Assembly: GCF_006658505.1 (NCBI RefSeq)
Contig: NZ_VFUZ01000006.1
Coordinates: 124,001 to 188,000 of the forward strand
DNA from: Mesorhizobium sp. B2-4-15
GTDB taxonomy: Bacteria > Pseudomonadota > Alphaproteobacteria > Rhizobiales > Rhizobiaceae
DNA length: 64,000 nucleotides
Reading direction: 5' to 3'
Shown: positions 8,774 to 17,937 of the stretch, in pieces
How positions within the stretch are numbered: position 1 is the stretch's first letter
Layout: each line of letters opens with the position of its first letter
Program-made: the position numbers and the translations under genes
Notes under the pieces: model-generated
Databases searched by the model: none
Told to the model about the DNA's origin: nothing
Seen by the model: only the letters and a program-made list of their open reading frames with translations

Positions 8774-9339
8774 CCGATCCTCCTGATTTGCAGTTGGCTG
8801 TGTCCGGGCACTTCGTGTTCGAGTTCATCCGGATCTGGCACCCGGTCAGATCCGATCCGACTCTCGGCGGCAATCCGAACATCATGACTGAAGGGTATGT
8901 GACCGCCGGGGTGGCTGTCGTCGTGCATTCGAATGGCAACGATCCGACGCCTTTCCGGTATCAAATAGCCGCGACATCAAGGGCTGATCCAAGCGTTCAG
9001 GACCTGACCGTGAGACGAACGAAGCCAGCATGTGTCGTGCCGGCATCAAAAGGCTGTACGGCCCCACCGTCCGGACATTGGAACGGGCACCCGGCATCGT
9101 TCGGGAGGCAGGCACCTCACGCGAAAGTTAAGAAAAAATAACAGAAGCTTTTTCGCGATTTAGGACTATATTAGCCATACTTGATATTTTCGGATGGGAG
9201 CGCCGTGGATATCATCGTGATGTCATGACCAGTGGTTGGCTGCGATTTTGGGACCACCGCGGCTCGGTTCATCACAGAGAGTAACGGGAGGCTTCAGCGG
9301 GTTTTCTCGTCGGAGCCGAGTAAGCGTTGGGGTAGTTCA
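8774..9339. other. Divergent promoter region between sugar cassette and response regulator
   Basis: About 566 bases contain no convincing gene. They separate two divergent transcripts and must hold both promoters. The stretch 9130-9185 is clearly AT-richer than its surroundings (runs of A and T around an AAGCTTTTT) and is the best place for the response-regulator promoter or an upstream binding site. I see no terminator. Confidence 0.4.
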
Positions 9340-10017
9340 ATGTATCGGATCGTCATCGCCGACGATCACGGCTTGTATCGGCGCGGCCTTCGGCTGGCAC
9401 TTACGGCTGGAATTCCAAGTGCCGAAATATTCGAGGCTGCGTGTTTCGACGCCGTGGTCAGTCTTCTCGAGGAGCAGGCATCCATCGATCTTGCGATCCT
9501 CGATTTAAATATGCCCGGACTGTTTAATCAGGAAGTTCTTGGCGACGTTCTGTCCGCCTATCCTGATACACGCTTCGCGATCGTTTCGGGAGACGATTCG
9601 CGCTCCGAGATATTGACCGCTCTTTCGATCGGACTTCACGGTTACATCGTCAAATCCCAGAGGGATGAAGAAGTCGTGATGGCCGTCAACGAGATCCTAT
9701 CGGGACGGATCTACGTGCCGGCGCTCTTGTCCCGAACGTCCGCCGGACAAAGATCCTACGCCGCGCAGCCCTCCGCGAAAAATCCGACCCGTCAGCGCGT
9801 GAGCTCGGGCAATCTCGCTAGACTGACATCGAGGCAGAAGGACGTCCTCAAGCTGATGGCGGAAGGGTATTCGAACAAGGAGATCGCCCGCAATCTGGAT
9901 ATTGCCGAAGCGACAACGAAAATCCATGCGGCTGCCATTCTGCGCGAGCTTGGGGTGCGAAACCGGACCGAAGCAGCGGTTTTGCTGCAAACCTGGCTAT
10001 CGAAAAATGTGACCTGA
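9340..10017 (+). CDS. NarL/LuxR-family response regulator
   Basis: A 225-residue two-component regulator. The receiver domain begins YRIVIADDHGLYRRG with the acidic pair in ADD, has the phospho-acceptor Asp in LAILDLNMPG near residue 53, and the Lys in YIVKSQ. The C-terminal LuxR helix-turn-helix reads LTSRQKDVLKLMAEGYSNKEIA. I placed the start at the ATG 9340, where the receiver fold begins, rather than at the GTG 108 bases upstream that would add unrelated residues. No strong ribosome site is visible. It is a natural partner for the HWE kinase encoded convergently at 10115-11863. Its position between the sugar genes suggests it controls EPS synthesis (inference). Confidence 0.85.
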   Translation: MYRIVIADDHGLYRRGLRLALTAGIPSAEIFEAACFDAVVSLLEEQASIDLAILDLNMPGLFNQEVLGDVLSAYPDTRFAIVSGDDSRSEILTALSIGLHGYIVKSQRDEEVVMAVNEILSGRIYVPALLSRTSAGQRSYAAQPSAKNPTRQRVSSGNLARLTSRQKDVLKLMAEGYSNKEIARNLDIAEATTKIHAAAILRELGVRNRTEAAVLLQTWLSKNVT

Positions 10018-10114
10018 TGCCTGTCGCCCATAGCGGGCAACCGCGGTTGGGAACGGGACGTCCCCCAGGATGAGAACCTAAAGCGCCACGAGACCGTTTC
10101 ACGGACGACGCATT

Positions 10115-11863
10115 CTACAGTTCGATTTCCTTTCGCGACAGCCGTAACGAATATCGCAGTCCGTGCTCCGATATTTCCAGTTTCGGGGAATGACCGACGA
10201 GCGGCGCGCCGTCCACGCCGATGATCATGGAGCCGAAACCGTGGCGCACGATGCCTGAATTGTTGCGGTGTCCTGATTCCACCCAGTCCAAGACGACATC
10301 ATCACCTGCGCCGTCGGATGCGAACTCCCACTTCACGTCGACCTTGCCTTGCGAATTACCCAACGCGCCGTATTTCACCGAATTGGTCGTCAGTTCGTGA
10401 AGAACCATTGCCAAGCTCTCGGCCGCGCCACTTGGCACGACAATGGAAGGGCCGCTGATCTTAATGTCCCGTGTCTCCTTGAAAGGCTGCAGTTCCTGGG
10501 CCACGAGATCGTGGAGCATCCCTGAAATACCGCTATGACCTGACAGGAGCAGATGCGTCGCTTCCAGCGTTTTGATCCGATCGACCAGCATCTCCTTGTA
10601 TTTGGCGACGTCGTTCTCGGGAACATTGATCATCTTCACCAGGGCTGTGATCACTGGGAACAGGTTGCTGAACCGATGGCGTTCTTCGCGCATGATGCGC
10701 TCGCGTTTCTTTACGGCCGCGCGCAGAAGTGTGGTTTGTCGGCGCTCGGTGAGATCGGCAGCCACCCCGATGCGCAACTGGCGATCGCCGTGTCTTTCCT
10801 GGCGTCCGCGCAGAGCGATCCAGCGCACATGGCCGTCCGTCCGCCGGACACGGACCTCGACGTCGTAGTTCACCGCCGAAGAGGGTTTGGTCGAAGCCGC
10901 CAGCTTCGGCCAATCGGCCGGATGAATCACGGCCGAGAGCTCTTCCAAGCGGCGGACGGGCGTTGGCGGCAGACCGAGAATGTCCCAGAACTTGTCGGAG
11001 CCCGCGACCGTCCCCTCCCTGAGATCGATTTGCCACGTTCCCAGGCGTCCGGCAGACAAAGCGAGATCAAGCCACTCTTTCTGAGCCCGGAGCGCCTCGC
11101 GAGCCGCTCGTCGCTCCGAAATGTCGTCGACCACCACGAACACGCTCTCGGTGGAGACCTCATCAGGCCGCGATGAAGACACGGCCAGACGCGCCCAGAA
11201 TATCTTGCCGTCCTTTCTCAGCAGGCGAATGTCCGCGGCGGATGATGCGGCGCCACTGTCCACGTCTCTCAACAACTCCCGCACGGCATCTCGATCGTCG
11301 GGAAGAACAAATGCCTCGAGGGGTTGCTGGGCAAGTTCCCGTTCCGCGTAGCCTGTCATCTCACAGAGGCGTCTGTTCGATTGCAGCAGTTCGCCGCGTC
11401 GATTGGTGTTTGCAAAACCCAAGGCGGCACGTTCGAAAGCCAAACGATAACGGCTCTCGGCCGCATCGATGGCGGCAAGCCTCGCCTCCGCAACCTCAAG
11501 CGCCCCGCGCAAATCCTGTCGCAGGCGGTGGAACACAAGCGCTATCAGGCCGCCCGAGACCACAAGGAAAATGGCGCGGGTCCAATCTTCAGCAGAGAGT
11601 TGAGCGTTCAGGACGTGTCGTACCCACAAGCCGACGGCGGCCATGAGAAGCGTCGCAACGATCCCGGCCAAACGGCCTTCGAGGTATACAACGACAATAA
11701 TAGCAGGAATAGACGCCATAAACGCCGTGTCCTGGCCAACGTATACCGTACTTGTTACTTCGAATATTATTGATACTGCCAGCACCAATAGGGAAGCCAC
11801 ATGAGCTAACGGGGTGCCTGACACGTTCGATTCCAGCCAACGCAGATGCGAACCCATGCGCAA
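10115..11863 (-). CDS. HWE-family sensor histidine kinase with two PAS domains
   Basis: A 582-residue membrane sensor. The first ~110 residues contain hydrophobic segments (LLVLAVSIIFEV, IPAIIVVVYLEG, AGIVATLLMAAVG, AIFLVVSGGLIALVF). Two PAS domains follow (about residues 135-255 and 265-380), each ending in a PAC-like ISERRAA or LTERRQT. The phospho-acceptor motif is EERHRFSNLF with His near residue 394. The catalytic domain has HELTTNSVKYGAL and a diagnostic W-x-E in LDWVES near residue 526, which defines HWE kinases. The TTG start at 11863 has GGAAGG 8 bases upstream; an ATG two codons later is the alternative. It converges on the response regulator and diverges from the LuxR gene at 12149. 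Confidence 0.87.
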   Translation of the reverse strand: MRMGSHLRWLESNVSGTPLAHVASLLVLAVSIIFEVTSTVYVGQDTAFMASIPAIIVVVYLEGRLAGIVATLLMAAVGLWVRHVLNAQLSAEDWTRAIFLVVSGGLIALVFHRLRQDLRGALEVAEARLAAIDAAESRYRLAFERAALGFANTNRRGELLQSNRRLCEMTGYAERELAQQPLEAFVLPDDRDAVRELLRDVDSGAASSAADIRLLRKDGKIFWARLAVSSSRPDEVSTESVFVVVDDISERRAAREALRAQKEWLDLALSAGRLGTWQIDLREGTVAGSDKFWDILGLPPTPVRRLEELSAVIHPADWPKLAASTKPSSAVNYDVEVRVRRTDGHVRWIALRGRQERHGDRQLRIGVAADLTERRQTTLLRAAVKKRERIMREERHRFSNLFPVITALVKMINVPENDVAKYKEMLVDRIKTLEATHLLLSGHSGISGMLHDLVAQELQPFKETRDIKISGPSIVVPSGAAESLAMVLHELTTNSVKYGALGNSQGKVDVKWEFASDGAGDDVVLDWVESGHRNNSGIVRHGFGSMIIGVDGAPLVGHSPKLEISEHGLRYSLRLSRKEIEL

Positions 11864-12088
11864 GACTACAACCTTCCGTCTAGCCCGTCGAGACTAGGCC
11901 CCGACAGGGCAGCCTAATACCACTGCTGGATTGCCACGCCTTTGCCGGGGACTAGAATCAGTTGCGGAAGGGCTCATCAGGAACGCGCATTCAACGAAAG
12001 CTGCGAAAGAAACCTGACGCGGATTTCTATAACCGTGTCGAAATTCAAGCCAGAGGAGTGTGATCCCTGTCGAAAGACGGAAATCAAA

Positions 12089-12117
12089 GCAAGTAAATTT
12101 ACACGTCATTTACTTGC
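12089..12117. promoter_or_regulatory. Perfect 10-base inverted repeat, likely operator
   Basis: GCAAGTAAAT and its exact reverse complement ATTTACTTGC are separated by 9 bases. The site ends 31 bases before the LuxR-type gene at 12149 and lies in the divergent gap shared with the HWE kinase. The AT-rich arms stand out from the GC-rich surroundings. It could be an operator for the adjacent regulator (autoregulation) or a 5'-UTR hairpin. Confidence 0.6.
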
Positions 12118-12148
12118 GTCAAATGCAACAAGGGTTGGGGTAGAAGCG

Positions 12149-12826
12149 ATGACACTGATTGACAGGCGCAACGATACGGTTGCGGGTAACCAATATATTG
12201 TGTTGAGGGATACTGGGCATGTACGCTCGACACACTTCTCGGATCGATCAGACGCCAGAATTGGCGGGCCGCAGCGACGCAGTTTGGAATCCATAACCGG
12301 CATGCTTGAACGCATCGGCTGCGGCTATCTCGTGCTGGACCGCGACAAGAAAGTAATCGAATGGAACACGGCCGCTCAAGACACGCTTGAACGCCAAGGC
12401 GAAGCGGCCGATACGGCCTGCGAGCTTTCTGCCGGGCTGAGGCGGCTGGTTGCGAATGTTCCGGTGCATTTCCAGCCAGGCTCACTGTCATGGGTGGTGA
12501 TCCGCAGCAGAGGCGACAGGCCGGTGATCCTGAACGAGACGGGCGTCATCGCTCCTGACGGGACAAGCATCGTCGCATTGCTGGATCGGGAGAACACGTC
12601 GGCGGCAAACCCTCAGACATTGCAAAGAATGTTCGGGTTGACCAGCGCGGAAACGCAGCTGGCGTTGCGCCTGGCTCATGGCGACGCGCCTTTGGAGATC
12701 GCCCGCAGCTGGCACCTCAGCCGCACGACGATTCGCTCCCAGCTCGCCTCGCTGTTCGCCAAGACCGAGACAAGGCGCCAGGCGGAGTTGGTGGCGCTTC
12801 TGGGGCGCATTTCGGTCCTGCCATGA
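12149..12826 (+). CDS. LuxR-type transcriptional regulator with PAS-like sensor domain
   Basis: A 225-residue protein. The middle part resembles a PAS fold (IGCGYLVLDRDKKVIEWN near residue 55). The C-terminal ~65 residues form a LuxR-type helix-turn-helix (LTSAETQLALRLAHGD followed by HLSRTTIRSQLASLF). There is no receiver domain with a phospho-Asp, so it is not a response regulator. I chose the ATG at 12149; the open frame extends upstream without a better start and through the inverted repeat at 12089-12117. The gene is divergent from the HWE kinase and sits at the edge of the EPS blocks, so a role in EPS control is reasonable inference. Confidence 0.75.
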   Translation: MTLIDRRNDTVAGNQYIVLRDTGHVRSTHFSDRSDARIGGPQRRSLESITGMLERIGCGYLVLDRDKKVIEWNTAAQDTLERQGEAADTACELSAGLRRLVANVPVHFQPGSLSWVVIRSRGDRPVILNETGVIAPDGTSIVALLDRENTSAANPQTLQRMFGLTSAETQLALRLAHGDAPLEIARSWHLSRTTIRSQLASLFAKTETRRQAELVALLGRISVLP

Positions 12827-12872
12827 GATAGGCGCCGGGGTGTCACCGGATTCACGCGATCGGAAATCGCGT

Positions 12873-12900
12873 TGCAACGCAACCGCGGCGCTGCGTTGCA
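12873..12900. repeat. Inverted repeat / hairpin downstream of LuxR gene
   Basis: TGCAACGCA and its exact complement TGCGTTGCA form a 9-bp stem with a 10-base GC-rich loop, 46 bases past the LuxR stop. There is no T-run after it, so it is not a canonical intrinsic terminator. It sits just before the truncated epimerase remnant and may mark a rearrangement edge. Confidence 0.4.
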
Positions 12901-12926
12901 GAGATCCGTAGGACGGCCGGCCACGT

Positions 12927-13291
12927 GTGGCGGATTTCACCTATATCGACGACATCGTCGAAGGGGTGGTCCGCCTGCTTGCCATGCCGCCGCATCTGGA
13001 TCCGGATTGGGACAGTCGTACGGCCGATCCCGCCGCGAGTTCGGCACCAGGACCTATCCGGACCTACAATGTCGGCAATGACCGGCCCGAAGAAATCAAC
13101 CGCCTGATGGCGATCATCGAGACGGCCCTTGGCCGCCGCGCCCTTCGCGTCGACGTTCCCTTACCTCAAGGCGATGTACTGGAGACCCACGCCGATGTGA
13201 GCGATCTTCGCCGGGCTGTCGGCCTCGCCCCGGCGACAGCTCTCGAGGATGGCATGCGCCCGTTTCGTCGAATGGTACCGGGATCTCATGA
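12927..13291 (+). pseudogene. Truncated, frameshifted UDP-glucuronate 4-epimerase (LspL-like) remnant
   Basis: The frame from 12927 encodes the last third of a UDP-glucuronate/galacturonate epimerase: DFTYIDDIVEGVVRLL, a PxPDWD segment, YNVGNDRPEEINRLM, and GDVLETHADVSDLRRAVG. No N-terminal Rossmann part (TGxxGFIG) exists upstream. Near 13256 one extra G breaks the frame, and the expected ending resumes one frame over as ARFVEWYRDLMKG. Removing that base joins LEDG to I-ARFVEWYRD, as in intact homologues. So the gene lost its 5' two-thirds and is frameshifted at its 3' end. It is probably the relic of an earlier uronic-acid step in this polysaccharide locus. Confidence 0.8.
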
Positions 13292-13417
13292 AGGGCCCGC
13301 CAGCCGAGAACGGCAAACGTTCATTCAAGCTAGGGGCGCGGGAACCACCGGTCGCAATACCTATTCAACATGCATCCGGTTCAATGGTGAGGGACACCAC
13401 GGCAGGATCGACAGCTG

Positions 13418-15643
13418 TCATTTGCCAACCCTCAAGAACCAATTCCACTGCTGGCCGCCGATCACGCCTGGCCTGATCGAGAGCAGGACAAACACCAAGC
13501 CAGGCAGGATCTTCAGTCGCTTGCCGATATAGATAGCCATGGCAACGCTCCAGATGCCCAGCGCAAGCGCGACACCCACGGCAGCACCAATCGGGCCGTA
13601 CATCGCGACGCCCAAGGCACAGGCTATGATGTTGGCCACCGCACCGGCAATCATGGTCGTGGCGGCGGCCCATTCGTTTCCGGTCATTGCCAAAAGATTC
13701 TGCTGAGGCCCGCACAGCGCGACAAAGATATATCCCAAGATGAGAACCCGAGCGATTGGCGTTCCCGCGTTGTAGCCCTCACCGAAATAGCTCAGGAACG
13801 GTTCGACAATCACCATCAACGGGACGGCCACCACGATGGCGCCGCCAGCAGAAAGCAAGGTGGCCCGCGCGAACAGCTGCTGCAGGCCTTTGCGGTCTCC
13901 CCTGGCATGCAGATCGGCCGCTGTTGGCGAAAACATGGTAGCGACGGCGATGCGGGAGAGCCCCACAAGCATCGCGACGTTCAACGCCAGGGCGAATATA
14001 CCCGCTTCGCGGATATGCTGGGTCCACCCCAACACCAGCACTCCGGCCCGGCTGACAAACACATCGAGACCGGTGATGAGCATGAGCGGAGGGACGGCAA
14101 ACCACCATTCCTTCGCTTCGTAACTGGGCCGGGCCTGCCGCAGGCCGGGCGGTTCAAACTTCGCCGCCGTGATGAACACCAGCCCGACCGTGATCGCGGA
14201 GCTTATCAGCACCGCCAGCATCACCTCCGGCGCATGAACGGCCCGCAATCCGGACTTTGCCATCATCGCCACCAACACCAGCAGGAGCCCATCTCGCACG
14301 ATGCGCTCCGGCAATAGCGCCGAGACGACGCCGCCAAAAGCACGTACAAGCGTAGCGCCGATAGCATAAGCGGTAATCAAGGGGACGGCCGCCATGCCAA
14401 GCATAATGCTTGTATCAAGTCCGTTTTGCGTATGATCCGAAAAAAGGAGAACCAAGGTAGCGCCCGTTATCCCGAATAGCGACGCCGCCAACAGCGATCT
14501 TTGCACCGCGAATTTGATCACCCCTCGTGCCAGATCAAGCCTGCCATTGGCTCTATAGGCAGGTACAAAACGCAACAAGGATACGTTGAAACCGAGCGTT
14601 GCCAGGTAAGCGAGGACGGACGTCCATGCCAGAACGTAGGAATAGATCCCGTAGTTGCGAGGCCCGATGAGCCGTGCAATGGCCAGCTGTGCAAGGCTGG
14701 TCAGTCCGGCACCTCCGATATAGATCAAGAGAGCGAAGACGCTCGCTCGAGCGAGCCGGGAGCCCACATCCTTATTCCGCAAAGGCGCGGCGATCGTGGG
14801 AGGAACGTCCGTGGGACGGTTCGGAGACTTTGCATAAAACCGAGTATCGAGACCTGAGGTGACACTGCTATCGAGAGAGCGTTGTCTTTGGCCTCCAGCC
14901 GTAACTCCCTTATCTGTCCGCGAAAGTGCGGAAATGATTTGTTTCTCGACCTTACAAATGCCGTTGAATTTCGATCGACCGTCGGCGTTTTCCACGGAAA
15001 TGACTTTTCGCCCGGAAATGGCGAGGAGATCATTTATAGATTCAAACACACCAAGAGAACGCATATTCACGTTCATGTCAGCTTCGAAAATTCGCTCCGC
15101 CGGCGGCTCGCGCTCCATCCGTCGCCGCAAGCGATTCTCCACGACCACAGATGGCACCACTAGCCTGACGGTGAGGTCGGCCGGCGGCGCGAGGCTGAGC
15201 GCCTTTGCGAGCGTGGCATGATCAGTGCTCCCGTTGAATGCCGCCAGCGATCCAATCGCTTGAACGTATCCTTGATCGAATATTATGATTTCGGACGATT
15301 GCTTCGCACGGCTCCAGCGACGCGAAAGGTGCAAGATATATTGCCAGATTCGAGCGCGCCATATTCGCCTTTTTGGCGGTATCAGCCGTACCAACGACAA
15401 TGAAATGAAAAGATCGTTCGGCCTTCCTCTGGAAGAAATCAATATTCGTGCGGTCGAAAGGATTGCCGATACGATTCTTGAGACGAACAAAAAAATCCCG
15501 AGATCGAAGCTTCCGGCCCTGGTGCCGGGTTTGTAGCTGAGAGCGACCTTGGCGTGATAGCCTTTCCCACGCAACTGCTCTGCGAGCGCGTGCGCAAACG
15601 TTGTTTTGCCGGATCCTGGGGACCCGAAAAATTCGATGATCAT
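13418..15643 (-). CDS. Fusion of P-loop (thymidylate-kinase-like) kinase and Wzx/MurJ-type polysaccharide flippase
   Basis: A 741-residue protein in one uninterrupted frame. Residues 1-~230 are a small P-loop kinase: Walker A GSPGSGKTTFAHAL at 7-20, a Walker-B-like IIIFDQGYV, and a lid-like RLRRRMEREPP. A polar linker follows. From about residue 295 to 720 there are 12-14 hydrophobic segments of an oligosaccharide flippase (ARASVFALLIYIGGAGLTS, ARLIGPRNYGIYS, SRIAVATMFSPTAAD). Such flippases move lipid-linked repeat units across the inner membrane. The kinase substrate is unknown. The ribosome site before the ATG at 15643 is weak. It lies 76 bases downstream of the ExoP-like gene. A double fusion of this kind is unusual in my knowledge of the family. 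Confidence 0.8.
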   Translation of the reverse strand: MIIEFFGSPGSGKTTFAHALAEQLRGKGYHAKVALSYKPGTRAGSFDLGIFLFVSRIVSAILSTARILISSRGRPNDLFISLSLVRLIPPKRRIWRARIWQYILHLSRRWSRAKQSSEIIIFDQGYVQAIGSLAAFNGSTDHATLAKALSLAPPADLTVRLVVPSVVVENRLRRRMEREPPAERIFEADMNVNMRSLGVFESINDLLAISGRKVISVENADGRSKFNGICKVEKQIISALSRTDKGVTAGGQRQRSLDSSVTSGLDTRFYAKSPNRPTDVPPTIAAPLRNKDVGSRLARASVFALLIYIGGAGLTSLAQLAIARLIGPRNYGIYSYVLAWTSVLAYLATLGFNVSLLRFVPAYRANGRLDLARGVIKFAVQRSLLAASLFGITGATLVLLFSDHTQNGLDTSIMLGMAAVPLITAYAIGATLVRAFGGVVSALLPERIVRDGLLLVLVAMMAKSGLRAVHAPEVMLAVLISSAITVGLVFITAAKFEPPGLRQARPSYEAKEWWFAVPPLMLITGLDVFVSRAGVLVLGWTQHIREAGIFALALNVAMLVGLSRIAVATMFSPTAADLHARGDRKGLQQLFARATLLSAGGAIVVAVPLMVIVEPFLSYFGEGYNAGTPIARVLILGYIFVALCGPQQNLLAMTGNEWAAATTMIAGAVANIIACALGVAMYGPIGAAVGVALALGIWSVAMAIYIGKRLKILPGLVFVLLSIRPGVIGGQQWNWFLRVGK

Positions 15644-15719
15644 TCCGGGTCAGGTCCCATCATGGGAACGCACTTGGTTCCCGGGAATATTCCTTCGCGG
15701 CTGGAGACGACGGCCTTCA

Positions 15720-17936
15720 TCAAACCCTCGCCAGCAGGAGGTCGGCGCTGTCTCCAAGCCTGTAGCCAGCATGCTTCTTGAGATTCACCTGGGTGAGCAC
15801 ACTTCCCACGGGAACGCTGACGGACCCACCGGCTCGCAGTGATTCCAGAACGCCGCGGGCAATGCCGCGCCGCGTCCTGGCCCAGCGGACGGCAAAAAGC
15901 ACTGCATCCGCCCAGCGCTTCAGAAGCCTGGTTTCGGGCCCTCCGAGGCCCAGGGGTCCGTTTATGATGACGACGTCGTAAACCGAGAGCAACTCATCGG
16001 TAAACTGGGACCTGTCCACCGTGGACAGAAGCGTCAGCAGGTCATCCGACGGTGCTGGAGCGGCCATGAGATCGATGCCGATTTCTGGCATTCTCGTGAC
16101 CGCGTCCTGCAGCACACAGCGGTCACTCACATAGTCCCCAAAGGAGTTGCGAGCCCTGACGGTGCTGAATTCGCCCCGAAACTCGTTCGTGAGCCGCACG
16201 TCCTTGCGGTCAAGGTCGAGGAAAAGCACCCTTCCTCCCAGCCGTGTTGCCGCAAGCGCCAAACTCCATGCCAACTCGGTCTTGCCATCGTCCTGGAGAC
16301 TGGACGTTATGAGGATGATGTGTGGCGGATGCCCCCTCCCCTGAGTTGGCGCAGCGGTGACAAGAACGGACGTCACGGCACGACTGAACGGCGAGGTCAG
16401 CTGGCTCAGAACCAGATGCTGCAACTGTTTCGCGTGAAGTCCCGAAACCTTGGGAAGCAGCCCCACGCACGGAATCCCAAGCTCGGCTTCGGCCTCGGCT
16501 TCACTGCGCAAGGTCTGATTGAAGGCGTTGCGGACCATGACGAAAATCGCGCCCATTAGGCCGAACACGATCATGCCGGGCGGGACCAGGAAAACTGCCG
16601 GGAGCGTCTTCGGAGTTGACGGTGGCCATGCCGTCGAAAGGATCGCTACACCGGGTGAAGGAGCGGCGATGTGCTGTATCAAATCCTGTCGCCGGCCAAG
16701 GCGCTCGTTGTATCGCTGCGTTACGATGGCCACCTGAGGCTCGAGGGCACGCAAGCCGGAAAGCTGGCTCGCGGTGTCGGCCACCGCCGTGTCGAGCACC
16801 CTTTCGTGTTCTTCCAGCGCCGCGACCTGGGCGCGGTAGACTTTTGCCTCGGCTGCGATGCGCGCGATGTCCTGTTCCATCTCACGGTTGATCGCATTCC
16901 CCAGATCCTCGTCCGCACCAGCGCCCGGCTGGCGAGCCACCAGGTCGGCCAGCACCGGCGATCCGATTTCTTCAGCGACCGCCGAAACGGGCGCGCCCGC
17001 CTTCCGCAGATCCTCGATACGTTGAAGACGCGCTTCCGAGGCGGAGAGATCGGCTTTCGACAGGGAAATCTGTCGGCTGAGTTCCGCTCTCTCATTGGCC
17101 GCATTGTTTGCCGCACTTTGATCGACGGCGCCGTGGGTCAGCCGATACGTCTCCAGACGGTTGGTTGCGTCGACCAGATCGCTTTGCACTTGCGGCAGGC
17201 CGGCGACCAGCGATTGCAGTTCGACCTGATCCGATGCACGTCGTTTCTGTATGAGGTCGTCAATATAGACCTGAGCGAATGTGTTCGCGACAAGCGCAGC
17301 ACGAGCCGGATTGGCATCGGTGAAGCCGATGGTGATGACCCGCGACCGCAGCTCTTGTCCGACCCTCATTCCGTTCCGAAGCGCCTTGAGCTCGGCCGCG
17401 TCCGCCTCTTCCGGACTTCCTGCCGCCGGCTTGCCCTGTGGCCAGACCCGGTTCAGGAGATCGCCCACGAACGAGCCCGCAGTGTGCTGATCGGCGGGAA
17501 CGAGGCTGGAGCCACTTTTTCCGGCAGCGTTGGCTGCCTCCGCTTTGCGCAGCGACGCCAGAACTCGGCGCAAATGGGCTTGCGAGGAGAGCATCGTCAG
17601 ATGGTCATCGATGCTCGAATCCAGCAAATCCTGAACGGACCCTGCGCTGCCCGAGGTAGCACCGCCGGTTGGAGCGTCGATGATTACCTGCGTCGCCGCC
17701 TCATACAGCACCGGACGAGCAAGACCGGCGAGACCAGCAAGGACGCCACCCAGAACGGCGATGGCAAGCAAGAACCATTTTCTCGTCGCCAAGGTGACGA
17801 CAAGCTGACGGAAAGGAGACGACGGCTCCAGGGGCTCGCTTAGCGGTTGCCTCATCCGCGGATTTGTCTCAAGCGCAGCGACGGCCATTTGCGTGGTGCG
17901 CGGACGTTTGGCGCGGCCAGCTACGGAACCTTCCAT
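15720..17936 (-). CDS. ExoP/Wzc-like polysaccharide co-polymerase with BY-kinase-like domain
   Basis: A 738-residue inner-membrane protein that would set chain length with the ExoF-like exporter and the polymerase. There are two membrane spans (near residues 50-70 and 452-470) around a Wzz domain and long coiled coil, then a cytoplasmic BY-kinase-like ATPase. The Walker A region is SSLQDDGKTELAWS near residue 549 (GKT retained, the upstream Gly replaced) and Walker A' is VLFLDLDRKDVR. The C-terminal tail has one Tyr (HAGYRLGDSA) and no Tyr cluster, so tail autophosphorylation of the usual kind looks unlikely. The ATG at 17936 is two bases from the AsnB stop. Confidence 0.85.
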   Translation of the reverse strand: MEGSVAGRAKRPRTTQMAVAALETNPRMRQPLSEPLEPSSPFRQLVVTLATRKWFLLAIAVLGGVLAGLAGLARPVLYEAATQVIIDAPTGGATSGSAGSVQDLLDSSIDDHLTMLSSQAHLRRVLASLRKAEAANAAGKSGSSLVPADQHTAGSFVGDLLNRVWPQGKPAAGSPEEADAAELKALRNGMRVGQELRSRVITIGFTDANPARAALVANTFAQVYIDDLIQKRRASDQVELQSLVAGLPQVQSDLVDATNRLETYRLTHGAVDQSAANNAANERAELSRQISLSKADLSASEARLQRIEDLRKAGAPVSAVAEEIGSPVLADLVARQPGAGADEDLGNAINREMEQDIARIAAEAKVYRAQVAALEEHERVLDTAVADTASQLSGLRALEPQVAIVTQRYNERLGRRQDLIQHIAAPSPGVAILSTAWPPSTPKTLPAVFLVPPGMIVFGLMGAIFVMVRNAFNQTLRSEAEAEAELGIPCVGLLPKVSGLHAKQLQHLVLSQLTSPFSRAVTSVLVTAAPTQGRGHPPHIILITSSLQDDGKTELAWSLALAATRLGGRVLFLDLDRKDVRLTNEFRGEFSTVRARNSFGDYVSDRCVLQDAVTRMPEIGIDLMAAPAPSDDLLTLLSTVDRSQFTDELLSVYDVVIINGPLGLGGPETRLLKRWADAVLFAVRWARTRRGIARGVLESLRAGGSVSVPVGSVLTQVNLKKHAGYRLGDSADLLLARV

Positions 17937-17937
17937 C

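Noticed and set aside
9232..9339. Longer N-terminus for the response regulator from a GTG at 9232
   Set aside because: The receiver domain begins at YRIVIADD, and the extra 36 residues lack homology or a ribosome site.
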